Notes: generated by a model from the sequence alone, not told the origin. DNA of 64,000 nt from Ashinkailepas kermadecensis (GCA_034440615.1 JAOTOM010004323.1:1-64000); one strand, 5' to 3'. Positions 22,945-34,255 are shown, numbered from the stretch's first letter. Translations and numbers: made by a program.

Positions 22945-23066
22945 CCTAGTCAGCGCGGCTTTCAACTCTTGGTCGTACGATCGTGGGTTCGAATCCAACA
23001 ACCGGCGGACTTACAGAGTCCATACCTGGCAGTCGACTGCGCCATAAAAGAACCTGCTTTCAGTCG
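22945..23066 (+). mobile_element. SINE2 fragment, core deleted
   Basis: A tRNA-like head (gtgccctagtcagcgcggct as a degraded A-box region, then B box gggttcgaatccaac) runs into ccggcggacttacagagtcc and directly into a tail-like cataaaagaacctgc. The central gaccaatcggcgtgag core present in other SINE2 copies is missing. No flanking duplication was found. A 49-bp array begins about 16 bp downstream. Confidence 0.65.
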
Positions 23067-23081
23067 GACAGCTGGAGCCCG

Positions 23082-24066
23082 GTACGGATCGCACGTGGTG
23101 ACGAGTGGCACCCACCCGCACGTGTCGTGTGCGGCGGTCGCACGTGGTGACGAGTGACACCCACCCGCACGTGTCGTGTGCGGCGGTCGCACGTGGTTAC
23201 GAGTGACACCAACCCGCACGTGTCGTGTGCGGCGGTCGCACGTGGTGACGAGTGACACCCACCCGCACGTGTCGTGTGCGGCGGTCGCACGTGGTGACGA
23301 GTGACACCAACCCGCACGTGTCGTGTGCGGCGGTCGCACGTGGTGACGAGTGACACCCACCCGCACGTGTCGTGTGCGGCGGTCGCACGTGGTGACGAGT
23401 GACACCCACCCGCACGTGTCGTGTGCGGCGGTCGCACGTGGTGACGAGTGACACCCACCCGCACGTGTCGTGTGCGGCGGTCGCACGTGGTGACGAGTGA
23501 CACCCACCCGCACGTGTCGTGTGCGGCGGTCGCACGTGGTGATGAGTGACACCCACCCGCACGTGTCGTGTGCGGCGGTCGCACGTGGTGATGAGTGACA
23601 CCCACCCGCACGTGTCGTGTGCGGCGGTCGCACGTGGTGACGAGTGACACCCACCCGCACGTGTCGTGTGCGGCGGTCGCACGTGGTGACGAGTGACACC
23701 CACCCGCACGTGTCGTGTGCGGCGGTCGCACGTGGTGACGAGTGACACCCACCCGCACGTGGTGACGAGTGACACCCACCCGCACGTGTCGTGTGCGGCG
23801 GTCGCACGTGGTGACGAGTGACACCCACCCGCACGTGTCGTGTGCGGCGGTCGCACGTGGTGACGAGTGACACCCACCCGCACGTGTCGTGTGCGGCGGT
23901 CGCACGTGGTGACGAGTGACACCCACCCGCACGTGGTGACGAGTGACACCCACCCGCACGTGTCGTGTGCGGCGGTCGCACGTGGTGACGAGTGACACCC
24001 ACCCGCACGTGTCGTGTGCGGCGGTCGCACGTGGTGACGAGTGACACCCACCCGCACGTGTCGAGT
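23082..24066. repeat. Minisatellite, 49-bp unit, ~20 copies, CACGTG-rich
   Basis: Units read gcacgtggtgacgagtgaca, then cccacccgcacgtgtcgtgt and gcggcggtc. Each unit carries two CACGTG palindromes, so about 40 lie within 1 kb. Two units near 23755 and 23933 are about 28 bp and lack the gtcgtgtgcggcgg segment. Copies are almost identical, with rare changes (gatgag for gacgag, caaccc for cacccg). Reverse-strand frames of 295-392 codons exist because three units equal 147 bp with no stop. They lack coding signatures. Confidence 0.95.
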
Positions 24067-24395
24067 GCGGCGGCTGTCATGCACCGGCTGTGTTGTCCAG
24101 CCAACTCCTTATCGACAGATGCACGCATCACAACACACAATTGGTGTCCATAGGTACGCTTAATTGGACAACATTTGGTTGGTTAATGGTGCCCAGACGA
24201 GCTTTTTGCTGCATTTTTTTAATGGTTGTTTTTACATCCGTTCCGTTTCAGTGAACCCTCTCCCCACATCAGGTGGCACGCATAATCGATATGTCGATAA
24301 GCAGATATTTTGTTGACGTCACGCAGTTTTTGTACTAATTTCAACACCTGATGTCAAGCCATCCTGATGAACTCATAAGGCATTCATCGAAATGG
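24067..24395. other. No gene seen
   Basis: Unique sequence between two arrays; nothing recognised. Confidence 0.5.
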
Positions 24396-24672
24396 CCGCT
24401 ACCAACCAACCGCCGGGCTGGTCGCTACTGACCAACTGCTGGGCTGGCTCCTACCAACCAACCAACCGCTGGGCTGGCTGCTACCGACCAACCACTGGGC
24501 TGGCTCCTACCAACCAACCGCCGGGCTGGCTGCTACCAACCAACCGCCGGGCTGGCTGCTACCGACCAACCACCGGGCTGGCTGCTGCCGACCAACTGCC
24601 GGGCTGGCCGCTACCAACCAACCGCTGGGCTGGCCGTTACTGACCAACTACCGGGCTGGCTGCTACCGGGCA
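24396..24672. repeat. Minisatellite, 26-30-bp unit, ~10 copies
   Basis: Units contain accaaccgccgggctggctg and vary in length through gain or loss of an acca block. Confidence 0.9.
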
Positions 24673-24977
24673 ACCATCGTTACCCTGGCCAGACCGGCTG
24701 GACTACTGGGATTCTCTCAGGTCATCTGTGGTACAGTGTGACATCCGCATTAGCACGGTTGAGAGGTCAGGGTTTTCTGCGGTTCATGGTGTTGTCATGG
24801 CCTATCTCTTCAGGATCACATGCTCGAAGGCTGGTTCTGAATCTATGATGGGTATGATAAATTAAGTTCGCTCATGGATGTTACTTGGCACATCTGGTGG
24901 AATAAATTACGACGAGCGTTGCACCGGAGCGAGATAAAAGAAGATGAATTAACGCCCACAAGTGAACGAACGCCTGG
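24673..24977. other. No gene seen
   Basis: Unique sequence between two arrays. Confidence 0.5.
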
Positions 24978-25188
24978 TGTGTAGCGCGGGTCCGGACTGC
25001 GGTGTGGCGCGGGTCCGGACTGCGGTGTGGCGCGGGTCCGGACTGCGGTGTGGCGCGGGTCCGGGCTGCGGTGTGGCGCGGGTCCGGACTGCGGTGTGGC
25101 GCGGGTCCGGACTGCGGTGGCGCGGGTCCGGGCTGCGGTGTGGCGCGGGTCCGGGCTGCGGTGTGGCGCGGGTCCGGACTGCGGCTGG
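24978..25188. repeat. Minisatellite, 23-bp unit, ~9 copies
   Basis: Units read gtgtggcgcgggtccggact followed by gcg, or have gggct in place of ggact. One copy near 25115 is shorter by 3-4 bp. A 366-codon frame at 25002-26102 runs through this array and on into unique DNA. I find no domain in it. Confidence 0.93.
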
Positions 25189-25440
25189 CCGGGAGCGTGA
25201 GCGGTGAGCCAGGGTTGTCAGCCAGTGTTGTCATCGATGACAGACTCGGCTCCTGGGCCGTGCGCGTGGCCGCGATAACTGAGGATGGCCAGCCGACGGT
25301 GTCGACCGACACTTGCTGTGTGCACGGCTCGGCGGAGGCTGAGCTGGGCTGTGGCTGGCGTCCAGTGCCGGTGGCGGCGTGTGTGGGCCGTCAAGGCTAC
25401 GGCATCGTGTGTGTGGCAGCGCCATTGTCTGGTGGCGGTG

Positions 25441-25472
<32 letters not shown>

Positions 25473-25654
25473 CTGTGGCGCCTCCTCCAGGAAGTGGCCG
25501 GCGGTGACGAGACGTCGCGGCGAACGCCTCGTGTGTTGGCTGATCGCCGTTTTTGCTCCTCTCAAATAGCGGACGTCCGCAAGGCTGCCCTTTTTGTCGG
25601 ATCAGCGCCGCGACGTATTGGTGGCTGGTCAGTTCCGCGGTGTCGCCCAGGGAA
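25189..25654. other. GC-rich unique DNA with a (CCG)10 microsatellite
   Basis: A run of about ten CCG triplets lies at 25442-25471. Open frames here read poly-Arg, poly-Ala or poly-Gly through the triplet run and have no other feature. Confidence 0.6.
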
Positions 25655-25960
25655 GCGTTGTCGACCCGCCCCCAGCTGGCCTTCCAGCACAAGACTGATT
25701 CGCTCGTCTGCCTGTGGTGCCCTGAGGACCCGCCCTTCAGTGGTGTGCCGAAGGAGCTGTGGGACCCGGGCGTCTCTGACGAAGCCCGAGGTCATGCCTG
25801 CCGGAGGTGACGCTGCAGGAAGCTTTGCGGACCCGCCCTCAGCTCGTCTTCCACCACAGCCTGCCCTTCTTCAATGGTGTGCCGAGGGGGCTGTGGGACC
25901 CGGGCGTCTGACGAAGCCCGAGGTCATGCCTGCCGGAGGTGACGCTGCAGGACTCCGCCA
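25655..25960. repeat. Diverged tandem duplication, ~134-bp unit
   Basis: ggtgtgccgaagg at 25742 and ggtgtgccgaggg at 25876 open two copies that share ctgtgggacccgggcgtct and cgaagcccgaggtcatgcct. An older partial copy (gacccgcccccagctg) starts near 25664, related to gacccgccctcagctc at 25830. Confidence 0.85.
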
Positions 25961-26716
25961 GATGGAGCTGCACTTCTCTGATGGCGGCAAAACAAGAAGC
26001 ATGAAGCGATGGATTAGAGGCGGGGTGACACAAGTCTTCCACTGGAGAAACGCCGAGGAAAAGTGGACCAACGGGCGTGTTTGGTTGCGGACTGTACTGT
26101 AGGAGTGAGCCGTCTCCTGGTCCTCTATTGTCTCTTCTCGTCCAGCATCTTCGTTTCATCACTCTAATCCAGGAACAGCTCACTAAGAAAATTTATGTCT
26201 TAACATTTGCACGTCAGCGGCCAGTGCAGCGACGAATTATTCGTGAAATAGGGTGGAATATACCACTTACTGAACACTGAGTCGACATCCTTCCCAAAGA
26301 AGTATCGACATCGTGCTTCTTGGTGCGTGCTTGTGAAGTCTTCATGTCTCGTTTCTAGCAGTATCCCGTTTATAAGCATCATGCGTATGCTTACCATGAC
26401 GGATCCGGGATTGTGATCACGAACATCCCAGAGTGCAATTTCAGGTAAATGGATTACCTATGATGTGCTATGTTATGCAACACCTGTTTCTGGCATGCCC
26501 GGGCATTTGTATCGTTATCGTTTATATCGGTATCCCCAAATTAGGTACCTCACAAAAGACGCAAAATGGATAGTTATATGTGCGCAATTGTCTCAAATCT
26601 AAGTTTTAAAGACTTAAGTATTTTAAACAGGATTATTTCCATGGCGACTTCGACATCCTGTTGTACTCGTTTCGACATCTCACACCCAACGAAAAATCAT
26701 TATTTTAACACTGGGC
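25961..26716. other. No gene seen
   Basis: Unique sequence. Small frames on both strands lack motifs. Confidence 0.5.
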
Positions 26717-27152
26717 TAGTGCCGCGGGGTACCGCGGCAACACCGGATGTCAAGCTCCCCTACCCACCTCAGCAGCTAGTGCCGCGGGGTACCGGGCCGG
26801 CACTGGGTGTCGAGCTCCCCTCCCCACCTCAGCGGTCAGTGCCGCGGGGTACCGGGCCGGCACCGGGTGTCGAGCTCCCCTCCCCACCTTAGTGGCCAGT
26901 GCCGCGGGGTACCGGGCTGGCACCGGGTGTCGAGCTCCCCTCCCCACCTCAGCGGTCAGTGCCGCGGGGTACCGGGCTGGCACCGGGTTGGCACCGGGTG
27001 TCGAGCTCCCCTCCCCACCTTAGTGGCCAGTGCCGCGGGGTACCGGGCCGGCACCGGGTGTCGAGCTCCCCTCCCCACCTCAGCAGCTAGTGCCGCGGGG
27101 TACCGGGCTGGCACCGGGTGTCGAGCTCCCCTCCCCACCTCAGCGGTCAGTG
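26717..27152. repeat. Minisatellite, 60-bp unit, 7 copies
   Basis: Units contain gtgccgcggggtaccgggcc, ccgggtgtcgagctcccctc and cccacctcagc. The copy at about 26959 is 70 bp because ggcaccgggtt is repeated. The first copy is the most diverged. Frames on both strands are by-products of the 60-bp period. Confidence 0.95.
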
Positions 27153-27452
27153 CTAGATGACCTCTCACCTGGCAGCCGCGTTAGTTATTGGCACTCAAGG
27201 GCGTGTCGAGCCCAGTTGGATTATATTACGCCCATGCCGGCAGCCGAATGCGAGCGCTCGTAGCGACACGTACCAGGTTCTGTTCTGGCGGGCAGGCCAG
27301 CGGTATTCTTAGCGAGCCACCTGGCTGGCTTGTACATCACTCGTTGAAGGCAGAACTTGCGCAGTACCAACTCCGATAGTAATATAACTCCCTTCATCTC
27401 TGTGGGGTGGGCGTAGGGATATATAGGTTCGCTGATTTATTTTGAAGCGTAT
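27153..27452. other. No gene seen
   Basis: Unique spacer between two repeat regions. Confidence 0.5.
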
Positions 27453-27557
27453 ATAGTCGCTGTCGGGAGTGGACGACAGGCAGCTGTCGAACGCGGGGCA
27501 GACGAGCTAGTCGCTGTCGGGAGTGGACGATAGGCAGCTGCGGGGCAGACGAGCTGG
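27453..27557. repeat. Direct duplication, ~50-58 bp, 2 copies
   Basis: gtcgctgtcgggagtggacg and ggggcagacgagct occur twice. The second copy lacks a few bases. Confidence 0.8.
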
Positions 27558-27659
27558 GTGTGTAGTCGTGCGCAGCGGCGCGTGCGCCGCCTCCAGCTGA
27601 ATGTTTACATTCTCCGCTCTCACGACATCGTGCCGACCGTGAGACCGCACGCGATTGCG

Positions 27660-28594
27660 AGCTACGGGCGAGTAACAGGCACAGTTGTGACAGGAGTGAA
27701 CTACGGGCGAGTAACAGGCACAGTTGTGACAGGAGTGAACTACGGGCGAGTAACAGGCACAGTTGTGACAGGAGTGAACTACGGGCGAGTAACAGGCACA
27801 GTTGTGACAGGAGTGAACTACGGGCGAGTAACAGGCACAGTTGTGACAAGAGTGAACTACGGGCGAGTAACAGGCACAGTTGTGACAGGAGTGAACTACG
27901 GGCGAGTAACAGGCACAGTTGTGACAGGAGTGAACTACGGGCGAGTAACAGGCACAGTTGTAACAGGAGTGAAATACGGGCGAGTAACAGGCACAGTTAT
28001 GACAGGAGTGAACTACGGGCGAGTAACAGGCACAGTTGTGACAGGAGTGAACTACGGGCGAGTAACAGGCACAGTTGTGACAGGAGTGAACTACGGGCGA
28101 GTAACAGGCACAGTTGTGACAGGAGTGAACTACGGGCGAGTAACAGGCACAGTTGTAACAGGAGTGAACTACGGGCGAGTAACAGGCACAGTTGTGACAG
28201 GAGTGAACTACGGGCGAGTAACAGGCACAGTTGTGACAGGAGTGAACTACGGGCGAGTAACAGGCACAGTTGTGACAGGAGTGAACTACGTGCGAGTAAC
28301 AGGCACAGTTGTGACAGGAGTGAACTACGGGCGAGTAACAGGCACAGTTATGACAGGAGTGAACTACGGGCGAGTAACAGGCACAGTTGTGACAGGAGTG
28401 AACTACGGGCGAGTAACAGGCACAGTTGTGACTGGAGTGAACTACGTGCGAGTAACAGGCACAGTTGTGACAGGAGTGAACTACGTGCGAGTAACAGGCA
28501 CAGTTGTGACAGAAGTGAACTACGTGCGAGTAACAGGCACAGTTGTGACAGGAGCGAACTACGTGCGAGTAACAGGCACAGTTGTGACAGGAGC
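27660..28594. repeat. Minisatellite, 39-bp unit, 24 copies
   Basis: Units read gaactacgggcgagtaacag followed by gcacagttgtgacaggagt. They are all 39 bp with single-base variants (gtaaca, atgaca, cgtgcg), and the cgtgcg variant is concentrated at the right end. The 13-codon period keeps the plus strand open for 490 codons (27558-29030) and the minus strand for 377 codons. Most variants would change the amino acid on either strand, so there is no sign of protein-level constraint. Confidence 0.96.
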
Positions 28595-28633
28595 GTCCCG
28601 AGTCGACAGTGGCTCTGTGCAGCCTAGGTCCTC

Positions 28634-28951
28634 CGGTCACGACCAGTCGACTGGTCCGCCGGTCCGGTCACGATCAGTCGACTGGTCCGCCGGTCCGGTC
28701 ACGATCCGTCGACTGGTCCGCCGGTCTGGTCACGGTCAGTCGACTGGTCCGCCGGTCTGGTCACGGTCAGTCGACTGGTCCGCCAGTCCGGTCACGATCA
28801 GTCGACTGGTCCGCCGGTCCGGTCACGATCCGTCGACTGGTCCGCCGGTCCGGTCACGATCCGTCGACTGGTCCGCCGGTCTGGTCACGGTCAGTCGACT
28901 GGTCCGCCGGTCCGGTCACGGCCAGTCGACTGGTCCGCCGGTCCGGTCACG
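28634..28951. repeat. Minisatellite, 31-bp unit, ~10 copies
   Basis: Units contain gtcgactggtccgccggtcc and ggtcacgatc or ggtcacggtc. The array starts about 40 bp after the 39-bp array, with gtcccgagtcgacagtggc between them. Confidence 0.94.
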
Positions 28952-29103
28952 GTTACTGCACCCGCCTGCAGCTGACCCCATGCCCGATGTCTCCGCTTCC
29001 GCTGATGTTCCGTGTACCGCCGGTGGGTAATTTGCCAACTAGGGTTATCCCTCCAGGGCTGCTGATGAAATATCAACGTGATGTTGCATCGAACTGCATA
29101 TAT

Positions 29104-29295
29104 CGAACCACACTCATGGGGGACGGGTGGTCTAGGGGTTAGATGCTCGTCTCACAATCGAAAGATTGTGGGTTCGAATCTCACCTGTCGCTACTCTTCG
29201 CTCGCGACCAATCGGCGTGAGACATTGGCGACGCTATATGACTGAACGGTCGACGTGTCGTAAAACCAATAACCAACCAACGAACCACACTTATG
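29104..29295 (+). mobile_element. SINE1, full-length, with 15-bp TSD
   Basis: Element 29119-29280. Head ggggacgggtggtctagggg carries the A box. The anticodon-loop region is gctcgtctcacaatcgaa, the B box ggttcgaatctcac, the core gaccaatcggcgtgagacat and the tail cgtgtcgtaaaaccaataac. Flanks cgaaccacactcatg (29104-29118) and cgaaccacacttatg (29281-29295) differ by one base. The 5' end and the sequence after the T arm still pair at most acceptor-stem positions, so the head is strongly tRNA-like. Confidence 0.92.
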
Positions 29296-30082
29296 AAACG
29301 GGCAAGCTGCACATCAAATGCACTGCTGGCGGATGATTGTACACAGCGTGCAAATTCGGATTAAACGCAAGGTTTCTAATCGGATCGTTGAGGAAAATTG
29401 ATTCGATGCTGCGAGTCGCTGATTGCTATCCAAATTTGGGATTTACGAGAGTTCCCGTCGCGCATCACTGGCCTTCTCGAAAGAACGGCGCTCACTTTGG
29501 CCGTACAACTGAACTCAGTGCATGCGGTGTGCCATGGTACCCACCAAACCGACGCTATGGCGGCCTCGGTGAATATGTATGTCCGCGGCTCATGACTAAT
29601 TCCATCTCGCCACCCAATCCCAATTTAATTGTTTTGACGTTAAGGTGGTGCCCGCGTATGTCACGTGCACTAATTCTTATGCTTCCACGGTCGTTGACCC
29701 CTGGTGTATGCTGTGAACACATATCCGGCCGCCCACAGCCGGTGGCATGGACGCCCTCGTCTGGTTTAATGTCTGATTAACATACAGGGAGAGAACAATC
29801 GTGCCAATACCACATATGGGGTGCTCGAGCCCCGCAGCATTGTGTAGCCAGAATGTCCTCCATACTGGTCGAACATATGTACCCGGGAGCATCGCGCATA
29901 GCAGGACTATCAGAGCGAAGCACGTCACGTCTACCGGTGTGTTGTCCCCCTTGGCCGAATGTATGCGTTACGAAACGTATTTGTGAGCGCGCAAAGGGCG
30001 CCCAGTCCGGCTTTAGAGAACGTGTCGTGGGTTACGCCCCGGCTGCCTTTCGCCGGAAGCGTCCGCCCGTTGTTCTGGTGGT
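29296..30082 (+). other. Unique DNA; unassigned 147-codon open frame
   Basis: An ATG-started frame at 29337-29780 encodes 147 residues, the longest plus-strand frame outside repeats. I recognise no domain, and overlapping frames exist nearby, so a gene call is not justified. Confidence 0.3.
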
Positions 30083-31680
30083 TGGCCATCTGGTGAGGTG
30101 TGACCGTGGTGACAGTCGACGGGCGCCGTCCGCCGTCGTTACCGGCGGGTGGCCATCTGGTGAGGTGTGACCGTGGTGACAGTCGACGGACTCCGTCCGC
30201 CGTCGTTACCGACAGGCGGCCATCTGGTGAGGTGTGACCGTGGTGACAGTCGACGGACGCCGTCCGCCGTCGTTACCGGCGGGTGGCCATCTGGTGAGGT
30301 GTGACCGTGGTGACAGTCGACGGGCGCCGTCCGCTGTCGTTACCGGCGGGTGGCCATCTGGTGAGGTGTGACCGTGGTGACAGTCGACGGACGCCGTCCG
30401 CCGTCGTTACCGGCGGGTGGCCATCTGGTGAGGTGTGACCGTGGTGACAGTCGACGGACGCCGTCCGCTGTCGTTACCGGCGGGTGGCCATCTGGTGAGG
30501 TGTGACCGTGGTGACAGTCGACGGACGCCGTCCGCTGTCGTTACCGGCGGGTGGCCATCTGGTGAGGTGTGACCGTGGTGACAGTCGACGGGCGCCGTCC
30601 GCTGTCGTTACCGGCGGGTGGCCATCTGGTGAGGTGTGACCGTGGTGACAGTCGACGGACGCCGTCCGCCGTCGTTACCGGCGGGTGGCCATCTGGTGAG
30701 GTGTGACCGTGGTGACAGTCGACGGACGCCGTCCGCCGTCGTTACCGGCGGGTGGCCATCTGGTGAGGTGTGACCGTGGTGACAGTCGACGGACGCCGTC
30801 CGCCGTCGTTACCGGCGGGTGGCCATCTGGTGAGGTGTGACCGTGGTGACAGTCGACGGACGCCGTCCGCCGTCGTTACCGGCGGGTGGCCATCTGGTGA
30901 GGTGTGACCGTGGTGACAGTCGACGGGCGCCGTCCGCCGTCGTTACCGGCGGGTGGCCATCTGGTGAGGTGTGACCGTGGTGACAGTCGACGGACGCCGT
31001 CCGCCGTCGTTACCGGCGGGTGGCCATCTGGTGAGGTGTGACCGTGGTGACAGTCGACGGACGCCGTCCGCCGTCGTTACCGGCGGGTGGCCATCTGGTG
31101 AGGTGTGACCGTGGTGACAGTCGACGGGCGCCGTCCGCTGTCGTTACCGGCGGGTGGCCATCTGGTGAGGTGTGACCGTGGTGACAGTCGACGGACGCCG
31201 TCCGCCGTCGTTACCGGCAGGTGGTCATCTGGTGAGGTGTGACCGTGGTGACAGTCGACGGGCGCCGTCCGCCGTCGTTACCGGCGGGTGGCCATCTGGT
31301 GAGGTGTGACCGTGGTGACAGTCGACGGGCGCCGTCCGCTGTCGTTACCGGCGGGTGGCCATCTGGTGAGGTGTGACCGTGGTGACAGTCGACGGACGCC
31401 GTCCGCCGTCGTTACCGGCGGGTGGCCATCTGGTGAGGTGTGACCGTGGTGACAGTCGACGGACGCCGTCCGCCGTCGTTACCGGCGGGTGGCCATCTGG
31501 TGAGGTGTGACCGTGGTGACAGTCGACGGGCGCCGTCCGCTGTCGTTACCGGCGGTTGGCCATCTGGTGAGGTGTGACCGTGGTGACAGTCGACGGACGC
31601 CGTCCGCCGTCGTTACCGGCGGGTGGCCATCTGGTGAGGTGTGACCGTGGTGACAGTCGACGGACGCCGTCCGCCGCCGG
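30083..31680. repeat. Minisatellite, 67-bp unit, ~24 copies, very uniform
   Basis: Units contain ggccatctggtgaggtgtga, ccgtggtgacagtcgacgg and cgccgtccgccgtcgttacc. Variation is confined to a few sites (acgg/gcgg after gtcgac, gccg/gctg, ggcggg/gacagg). No indels were seen over about 1.6 kb, which points to recent expansion or continuing homogenisation. Confidence 0.97.
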
Positions 31681-31773
31681 CCGCCGTACACGAGATTGCG
31701 CCACGGCACAGGCTGTACCGGCCGTGCCGACCGGCTGTGGCGGATCGACCGTGGCTGACGGCGGCGGCCGTCC

Positions 31774-31957
31774 CGACTGCGACTGTGACTGCGACTGACT
31801 GTGACTGTGACTGACTGTGACTATGACTGGCTATAACTGTGTTTACGACTATGACTATGTCTGCGACTGTGTCTGCGACTGTGACTGTTACTGCAACTGA
31901 TACTTGACTGACTGTTAATGTGGCTGAGACTGTGACTGTGACTGTTACTGGTGGGCG
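31774..31957. repeat. Degenerate (GACTGT)n hexamer tract
   Basis: Repeats of gactgt, gactgc and gactat with phase shifts. It begins about 95 bp after the 67-bp array. Confidence 0.85.
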
Positions 31958-32559
31958 CGGCTGTGCAGACCGTCTGGTCGACTCGCGTGCACCATCTGTC
32001 TTGTGCAGAGCCAGCTGAGCGGCCGCGTGGGCGGGACCATCTGCACGCGCTCCTTCCTCACAGTTTCCGGGCGACACTCCTTGTGTGGACGACTGCTGGG
32101 GGCGGGCATGCAGAAGAAAGCATCGGATCTGCAGTGCCGGCGTCGCGGTAGTTGGAACGCCGTGTTGCCGGGGTATCGGGTTCTACTGTGATGCATTTTC
32201 GTGCCAGATAACGCTATCACGGACGTAGTGAAGCGACAGAATCCCATGTGCCGATTTCTACCTCACACTCTTTCAAGCTAACCAAGAGGCATATAATGGC
32301 TTGGATTGAGCCGTCTGGAATTATCTGCCATGGTAAAGGTACGTGTATGTTGGCATGTTTTGTATTTTCATCAACATTTATGCGAACATGGTTTTTCGGT
32401 GTTACGTTTTGCCAGAGCACGCTCATAAAGCAAGTACAGAGGGATACAGTTGAATGAACACACACGTGGTCGACGCAGACCTATAAAAGATACTATAGTT
32501 GCCTGACCATAAATGGATGCAAATAAACTGGAGGACCAACAGATTAAAACCTGCCAGTC
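31958..32559. other. No host gene seen
   Basis: Unique sequence. Its right part may include the 3' untranslated region of the reverse-strand LINE remnant that follows. Confidence 0.45.
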
Positions 32560-33765
32560 CAGTGGTGCAATGCGACGCTTCAGCTCGGCAGTGCTCTTGA
32601 AGCGTTTTATGTCAACCAGAAGCTCACTCCAGCGCTTTGTGGCGCGATATAAAACAAATCGCTGGGTGCACGTGATACGGGCCATGACAATTGTAGACTG
32701 GACGTCTCTGATGCGCACGTAATCTGCGACGAAACGTAGGAGCTATGACAGAAAACGGATCGAACTGTACGCGGCACGTTTTCATGACTCAGCAGTGAAT
32801 GCATGCAATTTTATAACATCGCGGGCAGAAATCAGACGATCAGTTTTGTGCCAGCCAGCGGGTGTGGCCATGCAGTGGCGTGGTCGCCGCACCACAGATC
32901 GGTTACTGTCCGCACAGCTAAGTTGATTACTGTTTAGAAAATGTGTCAAAATGCTCACAGCCCCCCCCCCCTCACACACACCACCACCACCACCACCACC
33001 ACCACCACCACACGTACTGGTAGGAATTGCCGAATCAGTAAAAATAAACATGGACATTGGTGATAAGCTTTAGTGCACTCCTGAAGAAGATTCGCCTGCA
33101 GCGATGGATTGAGACAAAGATGGAAGCGCATTTCTTGTCGACACTCGAAAAGGTGATTTCCCATGACTCGGTACGACCCGGAGCGGCGCAGATGGTTTTG
33201 ATCGGTGGGACGCGGCCAATAATGCAGCTGGATAAAATACAGCGAAATGAAGCTGCTAAGCTGGTGGACTGCTTGGGACCGGACGTGATTAAGTCGGGTT
33301 TGGACGAACTTACCATAAGGCAATTAGATTTGAGCCATAGCTGAAGGGAGGACACGCAGGATTCACGGTTTGCTCTGAGATCGGCTAGTCCTTCCTCATT
33401 GGATGTGGTGCTGAGAGGAGTTTGTGTGTCGTCAGTGTAGGTGCATGTTTTCCCTTGAGGTAAATAGCTTGATACATTGTTTATAAACAAGCAGAATAAT
33501 AAAGAACCGACCAGCGACCCTTGAAGCACACCATGGGTGACGGGAACAGTGGAGGAGCCCGAACGAGTTATACTCTACCACTAAGAAAGCTAGTGAATAG
33601 CGTGGAGGTACACCGTACGATCCCAGCTCGCTGAGGAGGACGCTGATCGAGGCTGTCGAAGGCTTTATTCAGATTTAAGTCGGTAAGGACGGATAAATAA
33701 CCCGTACCAATCACGTTAATTCGGGCAAGACAGAGAATGCATCAAGCCGAGGAGATTCTCATGTA
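32560..33765 (-). pseudogene. L2/CR1-like LINE remnant: reverse transcriptase palm and C-terminal part
   Basis: Reading the minus strand from about 33765 downwards there is a broken reverse transcriptase of a non-LTR retrotransposon. Palm motif A reads DLNLNKAFDSLD (about 33653-33690), followed by FTSFLSGR. After a frameshift near 33575 comes THGVLQGSLVGSLLF and then the motif C region TYTDDTQ, where functional enzymes have YADD; the frame stays open at 33035-33529. Further on are NCLMVSSSKPDLI, typical of the stretch after motif C, and a last conserved block RWSELLVDIKRFKSTAELKRRI in pieces around 32560-32660. Stops, frameshifts and a CCA microsatellite (32977-33011) interrupt it. The N-terminal endonuclease is absent, so this is a dead, 5'-truncated copy. 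Assignment to the L2/CR1 group rests on these motifs only. Confidence 0.82.
32977..33012. repeat. (CCA)n microsatellite
   Basis: About ten CCA triplets preceded by a C run and cacacaca. It lies within the LINE remnant. Confidence 0.97.
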
Positions 33766-34255
33766 TATTGACTCACGGCGGGGTTGATGACGGGGCTACC
33801 TCTAGAGACAGCACGTTTGTGCTGACTGCTGAGATGCCACCAAGCGACGCACATGCCGCGTGCCACGTGCGGCACCGTGCGCCGGTCTGCTGCACCATTA
33901 CGGTCTGTCGGGGTCTGTCATACTGTGTCGGCGCCGGTGCTGTGCTTCATTCCGGGCTTTCACCGAGTTGGGGGAAGCGCCGTGATCCCAGCTTCGAGTG
34001 ACGTGAATGACGTGGCGGGTGCACCTAGTGCCCATCTTCGGAACTTGCGACAACTGAGTGGTCGTGTCTGACGCGCAGGGACAAGGTATACACTGTCGGG
34101 CATGTCTTGTTTGATTCAGATCATGTTGCGGCAGGTGACGCAAGCTCTCAGAAGGAATCCCATGTGGTGTGTTAATCAGCCATTCGTCAGGTGTCCGGCA
34201 GCCAAGTGTAGTCCGGCGGCCGCGTGACGAGCGCTGCCAGGCCGCCCGTCACGCG
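33766..34255. other. No gene seen
   Basis: Unique GC-rich sequence upstream of the LINE remnant (in its reading direction). I could not extend recognisable LINE protein into it. Confidence 0.45.

Noticed and set aside
23082..24066. CRISPR array
   Set aside because: Units follow head to tail without unique spacers, there are no cas genes, and the DNA is eukaryotic. The same reasoning applies to the 41-bp and 35-bp arrays.
22962..24140. 392-codon minus-strand frame
   Set aside because: By-product of the 49-bp array. Three registers are open over the same bases and it crosses the SINE2 fragment.
25002..26102. 366-codon frame extending beyond the 23-bp array
   Set aside because: The unique part has no recognised domain and includes a tandem duplication. 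Low stop density in GC-rich DNA explains the length.
27558..29030. 490-codon frame with a 13-residue repeat, and a 377-codon minus-strand frame
   Set aside because: Explained by a 39-bp period divisible by three. Unit differences change amino acids freely on both strands, so no coding constraint is visible.
29119..29192. Functional tRNA gene
   Set aside because: It is the head of SINE1. The acceptor stem has mismatches and the element is bounded by a 15-bp duplication.
33057..33344. 95-codon plus-strand frame
   Set aside because: It lies opposite the LINE reverse transcriptase remnant, whose minus-strand motifs are recognisable. The plus-strand frame is a shadow.
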